Part shown: piece by piece, positions 8,455 through 16,592 of the stretch
Numbering within the stretch: position 1 is the stretch's first letter
Layout of the letters: each line of letters begins with the position of its first letter
Assembly: GCA_937915785.1 (NCBI GenBank)
Contig: CALGGY010000014.1
Span: 1-28,491, forward strand
Length of the DNA: 28,491 nucleotides
Reading direction: 5' to 3'
From: an uncultured Bacteroidales bacterium
GTDB lineage: Bacteria; Bacteroidota; Bacteroidia; Bacteroidales; P3
Made by a program: the position numbers and the translations under genes
The notes under the pieces: generated by a model
What the model was told of the DNA's origin: nothing
What the model saw: the letters and a program-made list of their open reading frames with translations, nothing else
Database searches by the model: none

Positions 8455-9447
8455 TTAGTCAGCGATGATTACCGTCATGCCGGGACGCAGGTTGGGAATT
8501 TCCTCGGATGGGCGGGCTTTCACCTCGAAGGTTTTGGCGTCGAATTTGCTTATGTTTTTTGTGGCACGCCATGTGGCGTACGACATCATGGCTTTCATGT
8601 AGGTGATTTTGGCCTTGTATGTCTTTTCGCCAAGTGCAGGCACTTGTACTTGTATTTCGGTGCCGATGGTCATGTCCTTAAGCTGGTCTTCGCGCACGTT
8701 GAAAGTGAGCCACATGTCTTTCAGGTCCACAATGCTCATTATTGGGGAGCCTGTGCCTACCAGTTCGCCAACCTTTGGGAAACGTTCGGCCACTTCGCCG
8801 TCGACAGGCGAGGTGAGGTGTATCTCGTCGAGGTACGATGTTACTTCGGACACGGCACCCTCGGCACGTTCCACAAGGGCTTGGGCGGCAAGTATGTCTT
8901 CTTTCTGGGCGCCGTTCAGCGCCATGTCGTATTGCGTTTTAGCGGCTTCGGCGGTGGCCACAGCGGCTTTGTATTGTGCCTCCACCTCGTCGCGTTTCTG
9001 CTGCGGTATCACATTTTTTTCGTACAGCGACTGAACTCGGTCGAACGATTTTTTTGTTATGTCCACACCCACCTGAGCTTTCTGGTACATGGCAAGGGCT
9101 CCGGCAATTTGTTCCTTGCGTGCTCCGGCATGTGCTTTGGCGCGCTGTGCCGATGCGGCTTTCTGTGCGGCTTGGGCCTGCGCCAGTTTGGCTTGTATCT
9201 CGGGGCTGTTTATAAACACCAGAGTGTCGCCTTTTTTCACTTGGTCGCCTTCTTCAAAATAGAATTCCTCTATGCGTCCGGGCAATTTGCCCGACACACG
9301 GTATTCGGTGCATTCGGCTTCGCCGGTTATCACATCGCGGTCGTTGTCGTAAAGGAATATGCCTATTACCATCACCAGTATCACTATGACGGCAAGGGCT
9401 ATGAGTCCGCGCCACAAATTAGCTTTTTTTCTTGTTGTATTGTTCAT
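8455..9447 (-). CDS. HlyD/EmrA-family membrane fusion protein
   Basis: A periplasmic adaptor linking inner-membrane permeases to an outer-membrane channel. The 330-residue product has an N-terminal membrane anchor (residues about 13-33), a biotinyl-lipoyl-like half (VSGKLPGRIEEFYFEEGDQV) and a long alpha-helical coiled-coil hairpin rich in Ala, Gln and Lys (about 80-200). The second lipoyl half (LTSPVDGEV) and a beta-barrel ending LRPGMTVIIAD follow. Length fits the YhiI/EmrA-like subgroup. It starts 17 nt after the TolC-like gene's stop, inside the same operon. Confidence 0.93.
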   Translation of the reverse strand: MNNTTRKKANLWRGLIALAVIVILVMVIGIFLYDNDRDVITGEAECTEYRVSGKLPGRIEEFYFEEGDQVKKGDTLVFINSPEIQAKLAQAQAAQKAASAQRAKAHAGARKEQIAGALAMYQKAQVGVDITKKSFDRVQSLYEKNVIPQQKRDEVEAQYKAAVATAEAAKTQYDMALNGAQKEDILAAQALVERAEGAVSEVTSYLDEIHLTSPVDGEVAERFPKVGELVGTGSPIMSIVDLKDMWLTFNVREDQLKDMTIGTEIQVQVPALGEKTYKAKITYMKAMMSYATWRATKNISKFDAKTFEVKARPSEEIPNLRPGMTVIIAD

Positions 9448-9464
9448 TGTTTTATAAGTTTACT

Positions 9465-10925
9465 TTATTGTTCGTTGTTGTTGAATGATGATTCGCCTAA
9501 AGCTCGGCTTAGATACAAGTTGTTGATTTTTAAATCTATGGATGCGTCAATTTTTTCGGAGAAAGCTTGCATCCATGCCGTTTGGGCACCCATGAGGTCG
9601 GTGGCTCCAAGCACGCCGGCGTCGAACGAGGCTTGCGCCAATCGCAGGTTCTCCTCGGCACTTTGTATGTTGCTCACGGCCTGCAGGTAGTTTTTCATCG
9701 ACACCTTGCGCTGCTGCGAAATCTGCGTTACTTGCAGTTTTATCATCTCTTTGGCCTGCGACACTTGGTATTCCACCTCGCGCTGTTTCGATTTGGCAAG
9801 TTTAAGCGAGTGGAAACTGCTGGCGTGGGCGATGGGAAAATTGATGATGAAACCGCCGTAGAACATCCCACCGAACTCCCTTTCGAAACCGTTGAGCAGA
9901 TTGGGGTTTGAAATCAGGTATCCGCCGTTGGCCACAATGTTGGGCATAAAAGTGGAGCGGGCAAGGTTCACACTCTCTTTGCCTATCACCTGTGCCTGCT
10001 GCAGCATCTGCATTTCGGTGCGTTGGGCATACACCTGCTCCATGTCGATGGCAGTGTCGGCAATGGCAGGCAGGTTTTCAAGGTCGGCGTCCTCCACTGT
10101 GAAGTCGCTGTTTATGGGCATGCCGCACAGTTGTGCAAGTGCCATTTTGGCCAGAGCGAGTCCGTTTTCGGCCTTGGCCAACGACATGCGTGCCTCGTTG
10201 AGTTTTACTTCCACTTTTAGCTGGTCGGCACGAGTGGCCACTCCTGATGCTACCATTTCGGCCACGTTGTGGTTGAGTGTGTCGAGCAAATTGCAGTAGT
10301 TCTGCGCCAGACGGTATTTGTTCTCTACCGAAACCACCCGCCAGTAATACTCGTCGACCTGTATCTGGAGGTCTTCCACAGCTTTGTTGTACTCAAGGTC
10401 TTTCACTTCGGCATTGGCGGAGGCTATGTTGTACATGGCACGTATTTTGCCGCCCATAAAAATTGGCTGTGTAACGCTCACCATTCCGCCGTAAATGGCG
10501 CGGGTGTCGGTGGTGAGGTCGTCAACAAGTCCCTGTCCAAGCCCGTCGATGCGTCCGCTGATGTTGTGAACAAGGTTGGTGTTGGCTAAATAGTTGGCTA
10601 TTAGTCCGTTGCCAAGACGGTCCACCACGCTGTGGGTAAGGTTGGTGCCAAGGTTGCTGAGGTTGTCCTGCTGGTCGTTGCTTAGCAACTGGACCGACCG
10701 GCTGCTCCAAATGGCGGCACCGTTGGCAGTAACTTTTGGCAGAAATTGGTCGAAAGCTATCTGCCGGAGAGCCTCGGCTTGAGTCTTTTTCTCGTCAGAT
10801 ACCAGCAGCTCCTTGTTGGCTTTCAATGCCTGCTGGCGGCAGTAGTCGAGGGTGAGGCGCTCCTGTGCCACAGCACTTGCCCCTGCGGCAAGCAATAGCA
10901 GTATTGCTGTTGAAGTTCTTTTCAT
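9465..10925 (-). CDS. TolC-family outer membrane efflux protein
   Basis: A 486-residue outer-membrane channel component. Signal peptide MKRTSTAILLLLAAGASAVAQ is followed by ERLTLDYCRQQALKANKELL, the typical start of an outer membrane efflux repeat. Two long helical repeats follow, with glycine-containing turns and a second repeat near residue 290 onward. Length matches the family. It is first in the four-gene operon, divergent from the AraC-type regulator across 181 bp that carry candidate operator motifs. It probably forms the exit duct for the HlyD-like adaptor and the two permeases. Confidence 0.93.
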   Translation of the reverse strand: MKRTSTAILLLLAAGASAVAQERLTLDYCRQQALKANKELLVSDEKKTQAEALRQIAFDQFLPKVTANGAAIWSSRSVQLLSNDQQDNLSNLGTNLTHSVVDRLGNGLIANYLANTNLVHNISGRIDGLGQGLVDDLTTDTRAIYGGMVSVTQPIFMGGKIRAMYNIASANAEVKDLEYNKAVEDLQIQVDEYYWRVVSVENKYRLAQNYCNLLDTLNHNVAEMVASGVATRADQLKVEVKLNEARMSLAKAENGLALAKMALAQLCGMPINSDFTVEDADLENLPAIADTAIDMEQVYAQRTEMQMLQQAQVIGKESVNLARSTFMPNIVANGGYLISNPNLLNGFEREFGGMFYGGFIINFPIAHASSFHSLKLAKSKQREVEYQVSQAKEMIKLQVTQISQQRKVSMKNYLQAVSNIQSAEENLRLAQASFDAGVLGATDLMGAQTAWMQAFSEKIDASIDLKINNLYLSRALGESSFNNNEQ

Positions 10926-10988
10926 CTTTTTTTGTCTGTTTTTTTTTAGTTAGGTTTCAATTACGTTTTTTTTTCTCAAAAATTATAC

Positions 10989-11087
10989 TATTTTGGCACA
11001 ATACTCCGTTTTTATATAGTTTTTTCGACCTTTTGACCAAAAAGTATGCCAAAATAATGGCAAAGTTGTCAATTTGGCACTGACATT
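10989..11087. promoter_or_regulatory. Divergent control region with three TTTGGCA-type motifs
   Basis: The 181-bp gap between the efflux operon and the AraC-type gene holds three related sites: TATTTTGGCACA near 10990-11001, the inverted copy TATGCCAAAATA at 11045-11056, and CAATTTGGCACT near 11070-11081. A weaker ATGGCAAAG lies at 11058-11066. Repeated half-sites like these fit operators for the divergently encoded regulator, but this is inference. TAAGTTTG at 11095-11102 resembles a -7 box but is only 4 nt from the proposed ATG, too close to serve it. Confidence 0.45.
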
Positions 11088-11106
11088 AACAAAATAAGTT
11101 TGAAAA

Positions 11107-11997
11107 ATGGAACGACTGATTGACGGTATCGAATCGCTGAAAAAGGTATTGATAGAAAGCGATGAGCAGGACCATGTTGTGATAGTATACAACAATATGG
11201 CTTATGTTGACAATTTGAGGATAACCAAGTTTTTGGACATTGCGCGGGTCGACATGTGGGCTTTTGTACTTTGCACTTCGGGTTCGTGCCGTTTCAGCCT
11301 CAATTTTACCAACTACACTATGGAGCGTGGCATGGTGCTGATATATCAGCCAAGCCAAGTGTTCAAAATCTCGCATTTGTCCGACGACTGTGGCGGAAAG
11401 ATTCTTTTTGTCGGCAGTGAGATGATCGACGAGTCGTTGGCACGCATTGCCGACATGTTCAATTTTTTGCTCTACGTGAAAGAAAATCCATGTACCACTC
11501 TCACCGAAAGCCAATACAACCTTTTGCTTAGCTACGAGCAGATTATTTTGCTCAAAAAGGACAATATTTTCCATAAGGAAATATCGAACAATTTGCTTAT
11601 GGCGCTTTTTTTCGAGGTGCTCAACATGTACAGCCACAATATATTACAGTATCGCACGCACAAGAACAACAGCGATTATATTTTCGAGCGATTTCTGCAT
11701 AGCGTTTCCGAAAACCACACCCGTGAGCGTTCAATAAAATTTTATGCACAAGCCATTGGCATTTCGCCTAAATACCTTTCGCAGATTTGTTTCAAGGTGT
11801 CGGGGCGGCATGCGGGCCAGTGGATCGACAAAATTGTGGTGTCGAGGGCTAAGGAGCTGCTGTTGGGCACCGACCTCACCATACAGCAGATATCGAACGA
11901 GCTCAATTTCGCCAACCAGTCGTTTTTCGGCAAGTATTTCAGAAAACATGTGGGCAAAAGTCCACGCGAGTTCCGCAAATCGGCAGGCATGGCGTGA
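11107..11997 (+). CDS. AraC-family transcriptional regulator
   Basis: A 296-residue regulator. The N-terminal part is a cupin-like sensing domain (WAFVLCTSGSCRFSLNFTNY, then GMVLIYQPSQVF). The C-terminal hundred residues form the double helix-turn-helix of the AraC/XylS family: SIKFYAQAIGISPKYLSQIC, then LTIQQISNELNFANQSFFGKYFRKHVGKSPREFRK. It is divergent from the TolC-HlyD-permease operon, the usual place for a local regulator. The ATG at 11107 is the first in frame. An internal ATG near 11197 (MAYVDNL) is possible, and a -7-like box overlapping the first start makes that worth considering. The inducer is unknown. Confidence 0.92.
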   Translation: MERLIDGIESLKKVLIESDEQDHVVIVYNNMAYVDNLRITKFLDIARVDMWAFVLCTSGSCRFSLNFTNYTMERGMVLIYQPSQVFKISHLSDDCGGKILFVGSEMIDESLARIADMFNFLLYVKENPCTTLTESQYNLLLSYEQIILLKKDNIFHKEISNNLLMALFFEVLNMYSHNILQYRTHKNNSDYIFERFLHSVSENHTRERSIKFYAQAIGISPKYLSQICFKVSGRHAGQWIDKIVVSRAKELLLGTDLTIQQISNELNFANQSFFGKYFRKHVGKSPREFRKSAGMA

Positions 11998-12025
11998 AAA
12001 AATAATCCATTTCGGAAAAAAAATG

Positions 12026-12033
12026 TATATTTG
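12026..12033 (+). promoter_or_regulatory. Promoter -7 element of the MFS gene
   Basis: TATATTTG followed by CA fits the Bacteroidota -7 consensus. It implies a leader of about 155 nt before the ATG at 12196. No proper TTTG -33 element is visible; TTTC at 12010-12013 is too close. Confidence 0.55.
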
Positions 12034-12040
12034 CACAAGG

Positions 12041-12176
12041 AATTGTAAGCACCGAAGATTCGGATTGTAGTTGAATTACAGAGCGTTATTTCTACCAAGA
12101 TTTAATTGTAAGTGCTAAAGATTTCGCAAAAATTCAAGCACTAACCAGTCATGGCGGACACATTGCCTGCCGTGGC
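12041..12176 (+). ncRNA. Structured 5' leader of the MFS gene, candidate cis-regulatory RNA
   Basis: The leader contains three hairpins. The first is an outer stem TGTAA/TTACA (12044-12048, 12076-12080) enclosing CCGAA-GA-TTCGG. The second is AGTGCT/AGCACT (12111-12116, 12137-12142). The third is a 10-bp stem GTCATGGCGG/CTGCCGTGGC (12148-12157, 12167-12176) with G-U pairs, 19 nt before the start codon. An imperfect direct repeat (AATTGTAAG plus a related AAGATTTCG-like tail) occurs at 12041 and 12104. I do not recognise a known riboswitch class. The regulatory role is inferred from position and structure only. Confidence 0.4.
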
Positions 12177-12195
12177 AAAAAACAACATTTAATCT

Positions 12196-13356
12196 ATGGT
12201 ATCAAAAAAAGTAACTTACACAATTCTGTCCATCTCGTTGCTCACCGTTATGGCCGGCGCTGCCATGGCTCCGGCGCTTGGCGAAATACAACAGCATTTT
12301 ATAGATTGCTCGCATCTTACGGTGCAGTTTATCGTCAGCCTTCCCGCACTGTTCATTATCGTTACAAACCTTTGCTTTTCGCGGCTGTGTCGCTATTTCG
12401 GCACCAAGACCATTGCCATTGCAGGACTGCTGCTTTATGTGCTTTCGGGAGCCGGCGCGTTCTTTGTTGGCAATATTGCCATGATATTGGTGCTCAGGGC
12501 GTTGCTTGGCATCAGCGTGGGTATGGTGATGCCGTTGTCCACAGGTTTGCTGGCTTTCTATTTTCCGCCCGAGGCACAGGCTGGACTTATGGGGCTTTCG
12601 GCGGCAATGAACCAGCTGGGCGGCGTGGTGGCCACACTTTTGGCGGGACTGCTGGCGTCGGTGGGCTGGAATTACGCTTTTTTGGTGTATTTGCTCGGAC
12701 TTGTGGCCTTGGCAATGGTGGTGGCTTTTTTGCCAAACGAACACCTGCGCAACGAGGGAAGCGCACACATATCGCTGAAAACCCTGTTGCGGTTTCACCC
12801 GTCGGTGGTGGGTATGCTGCTGCTGATGTGCGTGTTTTTTGTCTTCCCCACAAATTTTGCTGTCGTAACGTCGCAAACTACCGCACTTTCGGGCACTTAT
12901 ATCACCATTATCATGGTTGGCCTCGATGTTGTGGCTTTTGGCATAGGACTTGTTTTCGGACTGCTGATGGAAAAAATGCGTAAGGCGGTGAAATATATGG
13001 CTCCGCTTTGTTTTGCGGGGGGATACGCCTGCTATGCATTCGGCATTTACGTGCCATGGCTCGTGGTGGGCTCGGTGCTGATAGGCGTGGCCAACGGCGT
13101 TGGGGTGCCATATCTCAACACCATTGCCTCTGTCAAAGGCGGTAGGGATTCCGCCACCACGGTGATGCCGCTGCTGAGTGCCGCACTTTACTTGGGACAA
13201 TTTGTTTCGCCCCTGCTTGTGTCGTTGATAGCACGTTGTTTCCCTTCCGACGATGTGCTTGTGCCTTACAAAGTGGCAGTACTGCTCAGTGCGTTGTTCC
13301 TTGTTCAGGTGTTTGCCACACGTAAGCATCAGTCGCAACCACCCACAAAAGACTAA
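12196..13356 (+). CDS. MFS transporter (DHA1-like)
   Basis: A 386-residue, twelve-helix major facilitator transporter of the inner membrane. The segment between helices 2 and 3 (LCFSRLCRYFGTKTIAIAG) and the following RALLGISVGMVMPLSTGLLA match the drug:H+ antiporter-1 type, with a second half of matching layout after a loop near residue 200. The ATG at 12196 follows a long structured leader. The gene runs the same way as the AraC-type regulator but has its own -7 box, so it is probably a separate unit. Substrate is unknown; related proteins export drugs or sugars. Confidence 0.9.
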   Translation: MVSKKVTYTILSISLLTVMAGAAMAPALGEIQQHFIDCSHLTVQFIVSLPALFIIVTNLCFSRLCRYFGTKTIAIAGLLLYVLSGAGAFFVGNIAMILVLRALLGISVGMVMPLSTGLLAFYFPPEAQAGLMGLSAAMNQLGGVVATLLAGLLASVGWNYAFLVYLLGLVALAMVVAFLPNEHLRNEGSAHISLKTLLRFHPSVVGMLLLMCVFFVFPTNFAVVTSQTTALSGTYITIIMVGLDVVAFGIGLVFGLLMEKMRKAVKYMAPLCFAGGYACYAFGIYVPWLVVGSVLIGVANGVGVPYLNTIASVKGGRDSATTVMPLLSAALYLGQFVSPLLVSLIARCFPSDDVLVPYKVAVLLSALFLVQVFATRKHQSQPPTKD

Positions 13357-13394
13357 CGTCGAAGAAAAAAAATCGTTATTGCGTATAATAAAAA

Positions 13395-13449
13395 TTCCCC
13401 AATAAAAACAGTCTGGATTCCGCCCATCTCTTGATTCCTGATTCCCAAC
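13395..13449. repeat. Short GATTCC/CCGCCCA repeat tract, similar to one at 4940-4992
   Basis: Between convergent genes the sequence runs CCGCCCA, then TTGATTCC, TGATTCCCAACT. The tract at 4961-4990 reads CCGCCCA, then AATTCC twice and TTCCTAACT. Both sit just beyond convergent stop codons and have an A-run close by. This may be a dispersed noncoding repeat. With two imperfect short copies in one window the relationship is tentative. Confidence 0.4.
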
Positions 13450-13452
13450 TAC

Positions 13453-15234
13453 TTAAAAAAGTTTTTTTATCAAGTCTCCGTTGTGCGATTTTATCAGCGA
13501 CTGCTGTATGGGCTTGCGGTTTTCGGGCTTGTACCAGAAAAACATGCGGTGCTGCTCCTGTTTTTCGTTGGGGTGGCGGGCCACAAACACTCTCTCCATG
13601 GTGGCGGGGTTGTAGCCGGTGTAGTACATCTCTGTGGAGAGTGTCATGGGGGTAGGGGTGAAGTCCTGTATTTGTTCCAGCCTGTAGCCAAGTCCTTTCA
13701 TTGTTACCGCCAGCTCGGCCATGTCGCGCAGGGTGGAGGCCGGGTGCGACGAAATAAAATAAGGTATAAGCTGATGGTTCAGCCCGTTGCGGCGGCAGAT
13801 GTCGTCGAACCGCCGTTTTATGTCGCCAAAAAGTCGGAACGACGGTTTGCGCATGCATTGCAGCACTCTGTCCGATGTGTGTTCGGGGGCCACTTTCAAG
13901 CGTCCCGACACATGGTGCCGCACCACTTTCTCCCAGTACTTGTAGCCATGGTTTTCGTTGGTGAAAAGGTCGTAGCGTATGCCGCTTCCGATAAACAGAT
14001 GTTTCACGCCCGGCACCTCGGAGGCTTTGCGGCAAAGCTCTATCAGCGGGCTGTGGTCGCTACACAGGTTTTTGCAGTGCGAGGGGTGAATGCACGAGTA
14101 GCGGCTGCATTTGCGGCACAGCTCGCGGTTGCGGCCGTGCATGCGGTACATGTTGGCCGACGGGCCGCCCAAGTCGGTGATAACGCCTCTGAAATCGGGG
14201 CGTTGGGCGAGCAGCTCCACCTCGCGCAGCACCGACTCCTCGCTGCGGCTCACCACCTGCTTGCCTTGGTGCGCCGAAATGGTGCAGAACGAGCATCCGC
14301 CAAAGCATCCGCGGTGTATGTTCACCGAAAATTTTATCATCTCAAAGGCGGGTATGGCACCGCGTTTGGCGTATTTTGGATGAGGCTGGCGCATGTACGG
14401 CAGGTCGAAACTGTGGTCGATGTCGCTCTGGCTGAAAGGCTCGTCGGGAGGATTTACCACAACAAATTTGTCGCCAACGGGCTGCACAATGCGCTGTGCT
14501 TCTGTCTTGTTGCTTTCCAGTTCGATATTATGGAAATTCTGGGCTTGTTTGAATTTGTCCTTAAGGCAGGTCTCGTGCGAGTGTAGTTTTATGGTGTCCC
14601 AACGGTTGTCGTCGGGTGGGGTGGGGCAGAGGTATGCCGTTTGTGGCAGGGTGTGTAGTTGTTCTATGGTCTGTCCGTTGTTCAGGACATTGGCTATCTG
14701 AACCATTATTTTCTCGCCCATGCCATAAACGAGCAGGTCGGCGGGTGTTTCGGCAAGTATCGACGGTTTCAGCGTGTCGGCCCAGTAGTCGTAGTGCGAA
14801 AACCTCCGCATTGATGCCTCTATGCCGCCGATGATGACCGGTGTGTCGGGGAACAGCTGTTTCAGTATTTTGGTATAGACGTATGTGGCGTAGTCGGGGC
14901 GGAAGCCCGCCTCGCCTCCGGGAGTGTATGCGTCGTTGGAGCGGCGGCGGCGTGCGGCGGTGTAGTGGTTCACCATGCTGTCCATGCAGCCCGAGGTTAC
15001 GCCGAAAAAGAGTCGCGGTTTGCCCAATTTGCGGAAATCGCGCAGGTCGTCGCGCCAGTTGGGCTGTGGCAGTATGGCCACACGGTAGCCCGCTGCTTCC
15101 ATGCAGCGGCCAATAACGGCATGGCCGAAACTGGGGTGATCAACGTAGGCGTCGCCCGATACCATTATCACATCCACGCAGTCCCATCCGAGGCGTTTCA
15201 GCTCGTTGGCAGTTATTGGTAAAAATCCGCTCAT
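13453..15234 (-). CDS. YgiQ-family radical SAM protein
   Basis: A 593-residue protein of the YgiQ family (UPF0313), function unknown. The N-terminal domain opens MSGFLPITANELKRLGWDCVDVIMVSGDAYVDHPSFG, a family hallmark, followed by GYRVAILPQPNW. The radical SAM domain carries the CxxxCxxC cluster motif as CFGGCSFC (Cys 310, 314, 317), which would bind a 4Fe-4S cluster. A second cysteine group, CRKCSRYSCIHPSHCKNLC, follows near residues 380-400. The C-terminus includes FTPTPMTLSTEMYYTGYNP. It is shorter than the E. coli homologue but similar to other Bacteroidota members. The ATG at 15234 follows a hairpin after pgk, so it is partly insulated from that gene. Confidence 0.92.
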   Translation of the reverse strand: MSGFLPITANELKRLGWDCVDVIMVSGDAYVDHPSFGHAVIGRCMEAAGYRVAILPQPNWRDDLRDFRKLGKPRLFFGVTSGCMDSMVNHYTAARRRRSNDAYTPGGEAGFRPDYATYVYTKILKQLFPDTPVIIGGIEASMRRFSHYDYWADTLKPSILAETPADLLVYGMGEKIMVQIANVLNNGQTIEQLHTLPQTAYLCPTPPDDNRWDTIKLHSHETCLKDKFKQAQNFHNIELESNKTEAQRIVQPVGDKFVVVNPPDEPFSQSDIDHSFDLPYMRQPHPKYAKRGAIPAFEMIKFSVNIHRGCFGGCSFCTISAHQGKQVVSRSEESVLREVELLAQRPDFRGVITDLGGPSANMYRMHGRNRELCRKCSRYSCIHPSHCKNLCSDHSPLIELCRKASEVPGVKHLFIGSGIRYDLFTNENHGYKYWEKVVRHHVSGRLKVAPEHTSDRVLQCMRKPSFRLFGDIKRRFDDICRRNGLNHQLIPYFISSHPASTLRDMAELAVTMKGLGYRLEQIQDFTPTPMTLSTEMYYTGYNPATMERVFVARHPNEKQEQHRMFFWYKPENRKPIQQSLIKSHNGDLIKKLF

Positions 15235-15244
15235 CGTTATATGG

Positions 15245-15279
15245 AAAAGGGGCTATCAACAGTGCCGACAGCCCCTTTT
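15245..15279. terminator. Hairpin between pgk and ygiQ-like gene
   Basis: AAAAGGGGCT (15245-15254) pairs with AGCCCCTTTT (15270-15279). On the minus strand, the direction of both flanking genes, it lies 18 nt after the pgk stop but ends in only four T residues. On the plus strand it is followed by eight T. It may act in both directions or only partly on the minus strand. Confidence 0.65.
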
Positions 15280-15297
15280 TTTTCAAAGTGAGATTTT

Positions 15298-16485
15298 TTA
15301 TTTCATGTATTTCAGTCCTGGCAGTTCAATTCCCGAAAGGAATTCGAGCATTGCGCCGCCGCCGGTGGAAACAAACGACATTTTGTCCATCATGTCGAGC
15401 TGTTGCAGAGCCGAAATGCTGTCGCCGCCTCCGGCCACGGAGAAAGCTCCGTTTTGGGTTGCTTCGGCCACAGCCCTGGCCACGCCGAAAGTGCCTTTGG
15501 CAAAGTTGGGCATCTCGAAAACTCCCATGGGACCGTTCCACAGTATGGTCTGCGATTTCAGTATCACCTCGCGGAAAAGTTCGATGCTCTTGGGACCGCA
15601 GTCCACGGCTTCCCATCCGTCGGGAATTTCGTCGCCTTTCACAAGCTGGCAGTTGGCGTCGTTGCGGAAATCGTCAATCACTATACAGTCGATGGGCAGA
15701 TAAAGGTTTACGTTGTGTTTCTTCATCTTGTCCACAAGGTCGAGGGCCACGCCAAGTTTGTCGTCCTCGTGGAGGGAGTTGCCTATCTTTCCGCCAAGGG
15801 CTTTGGTGAAAGTGTAGCGCATTCCGCCACCGATAATCATGTTGTCCACCTTGGGTATGAGGTTATCGAGCACATCTATTTTTCCGGAGATTTTGGAGCC
15901 GCCGATGATGGCTGTGAAAGGATGTTTGGGGTTGCCGAGCAGGTAGCTCAGGTTTTCCACCTCGCGTTCCATAAGGAATCCGAAATAGTGGTCGTTGGGG
16001 AAAAGACCGGCCAGCAGCGACACCGAAGCGTGGTTGCGGTGCACTGTGCCGAAAGCGTTGTTCACGTAGGCGTCGCCGAGTTTTGCAAGCTCTTTGGCAA
16101 ACTCCATGTCGCCACCGGTTTCCCCTTTGTAGAAACGTATATTCTCGAGCAACATCACATCGCTGTCCTTCATATTGTTCACCATGTCGGTAACTTCTTC
16201 GCCTAAAAGCGATTGGGTGAAAATCACCTCCCTGCCGATAATTTCGGATATGCGTTTGGCAACGTTTTTCAGCGAGTATTTCTCATCGAACTCTCCCTTG
16301 GGGCGGCCAAGGTGGGTGATGAGTATGGTGCGGGCACCGTCGCCGATAAGTTTTTGCATTGTGGGCAGCGACTTGCGTATGCGGGTGTCGTCGGTGATGT
16401 TGCCGTTTCCGTCGGTGGGAACGTTGAAATCCACGCGCAAAAGCACTCTTTTGCCTTTCAGGTTTACGTCTTTGATATGTCTCAT
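15298..16485 (-). CDS. pgk: Phosphoglycerate kinase
   Basis: Catalyses the reversible transfer of phosphate from 1,3-bisphosphoglycerate to ADP in glycolysis, in the cytoplasm. The 395-residue protein shows the substrate-binding LLRVDFNVPTD near residues 15-25 and HLGRPKG near 58. NNAFGTVHRNHAS follows, with a valine where many homologues have alanine. Further on are GGSKISGKIDVL, NGPMGVFE, and the nucleotide-binding SVAGGGDS near residue 350. Length is standard. The ATG at 16485 gives the family's usual MRHIKDVNLKGKRVLLR start. It lies 107 nt after atpB on the same strand, separated by a hairpin. I see no -7 element of its own, so read-through from atpB may contribute. Confidence 0.98.
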   Translation of the reverse strand: MRHIKDVNLKGKRVLLRVDFNVPTDGNGNITDDTRIRKSLPTMQKLIGDGARTILITHLGRPKGEFDEKYSLKNVAKRISEIIGREVIFTQSLLGEEVTDMVNNMKDSDVMLLENIRFYKGETGGDMEFAKELAKLGDAYVNNAFGTVHRNHASVSLLAGLFPNDHYFGFLMEREVENLSYLLGNPKHPFTAIIGGSKISGKIDVLDNLIPKVDNMIIGGGMRYTFTKALGGKIGNSLHEDDKLGVALDLVDKMKKHNVNLYLPIDCIVIDDFRNDANCQLVKGDEIPDGWEAVDCGPKSIELFREVILKSQTILWNGPMGVFEMPNFAKGTFGVARAVAEATQNGAFSVAGGGDSISALQQLDMMDKMSFVSTGGGAMLEFLSGIELPGLKYMK

Positions 16486-16523
16486 GGTTGGGTTTTGTTT
16501 TTCGGGGTTATTTTTTATTTGAA

Positions 16524-16561
16524 AAGGACTTCAAAGAGTGGGGCGCACCTTCAAAGTCCTT
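16524..16561. terminator. Hairpin between atpB and pgk
   Basis: AAGGACTT (16524-16531) pairs with AAGTCCTT (16554-16561) around a 22-nt loop. On the minus strand it is followed by TTTTCAAAT, a weak U-tract; on the plus strand by GTTTTTTT. Likely a terminator or attenuator after atpB that still allows some transcription into pgk. Confidence 0.55.
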
Positions 16562-16592
16562 GTTTTTTTCAGTTTGGATACATTATATTATA

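Noticed and set aside
8428..9690. 420-codon plus-strand frame
   Set aside because: It is antisense to the HlyD-like gene and the end of the TolC-like gene. The Phe/His/Gly/Val-rich composition is typical of a reverse shadow.
12202..13338. 378-codon minus-strand frame
   Set aside because: It is antisense to the MFS gene. The His/Gln/Arg-rich sequence is what hydrophobic codons give on the other strand.
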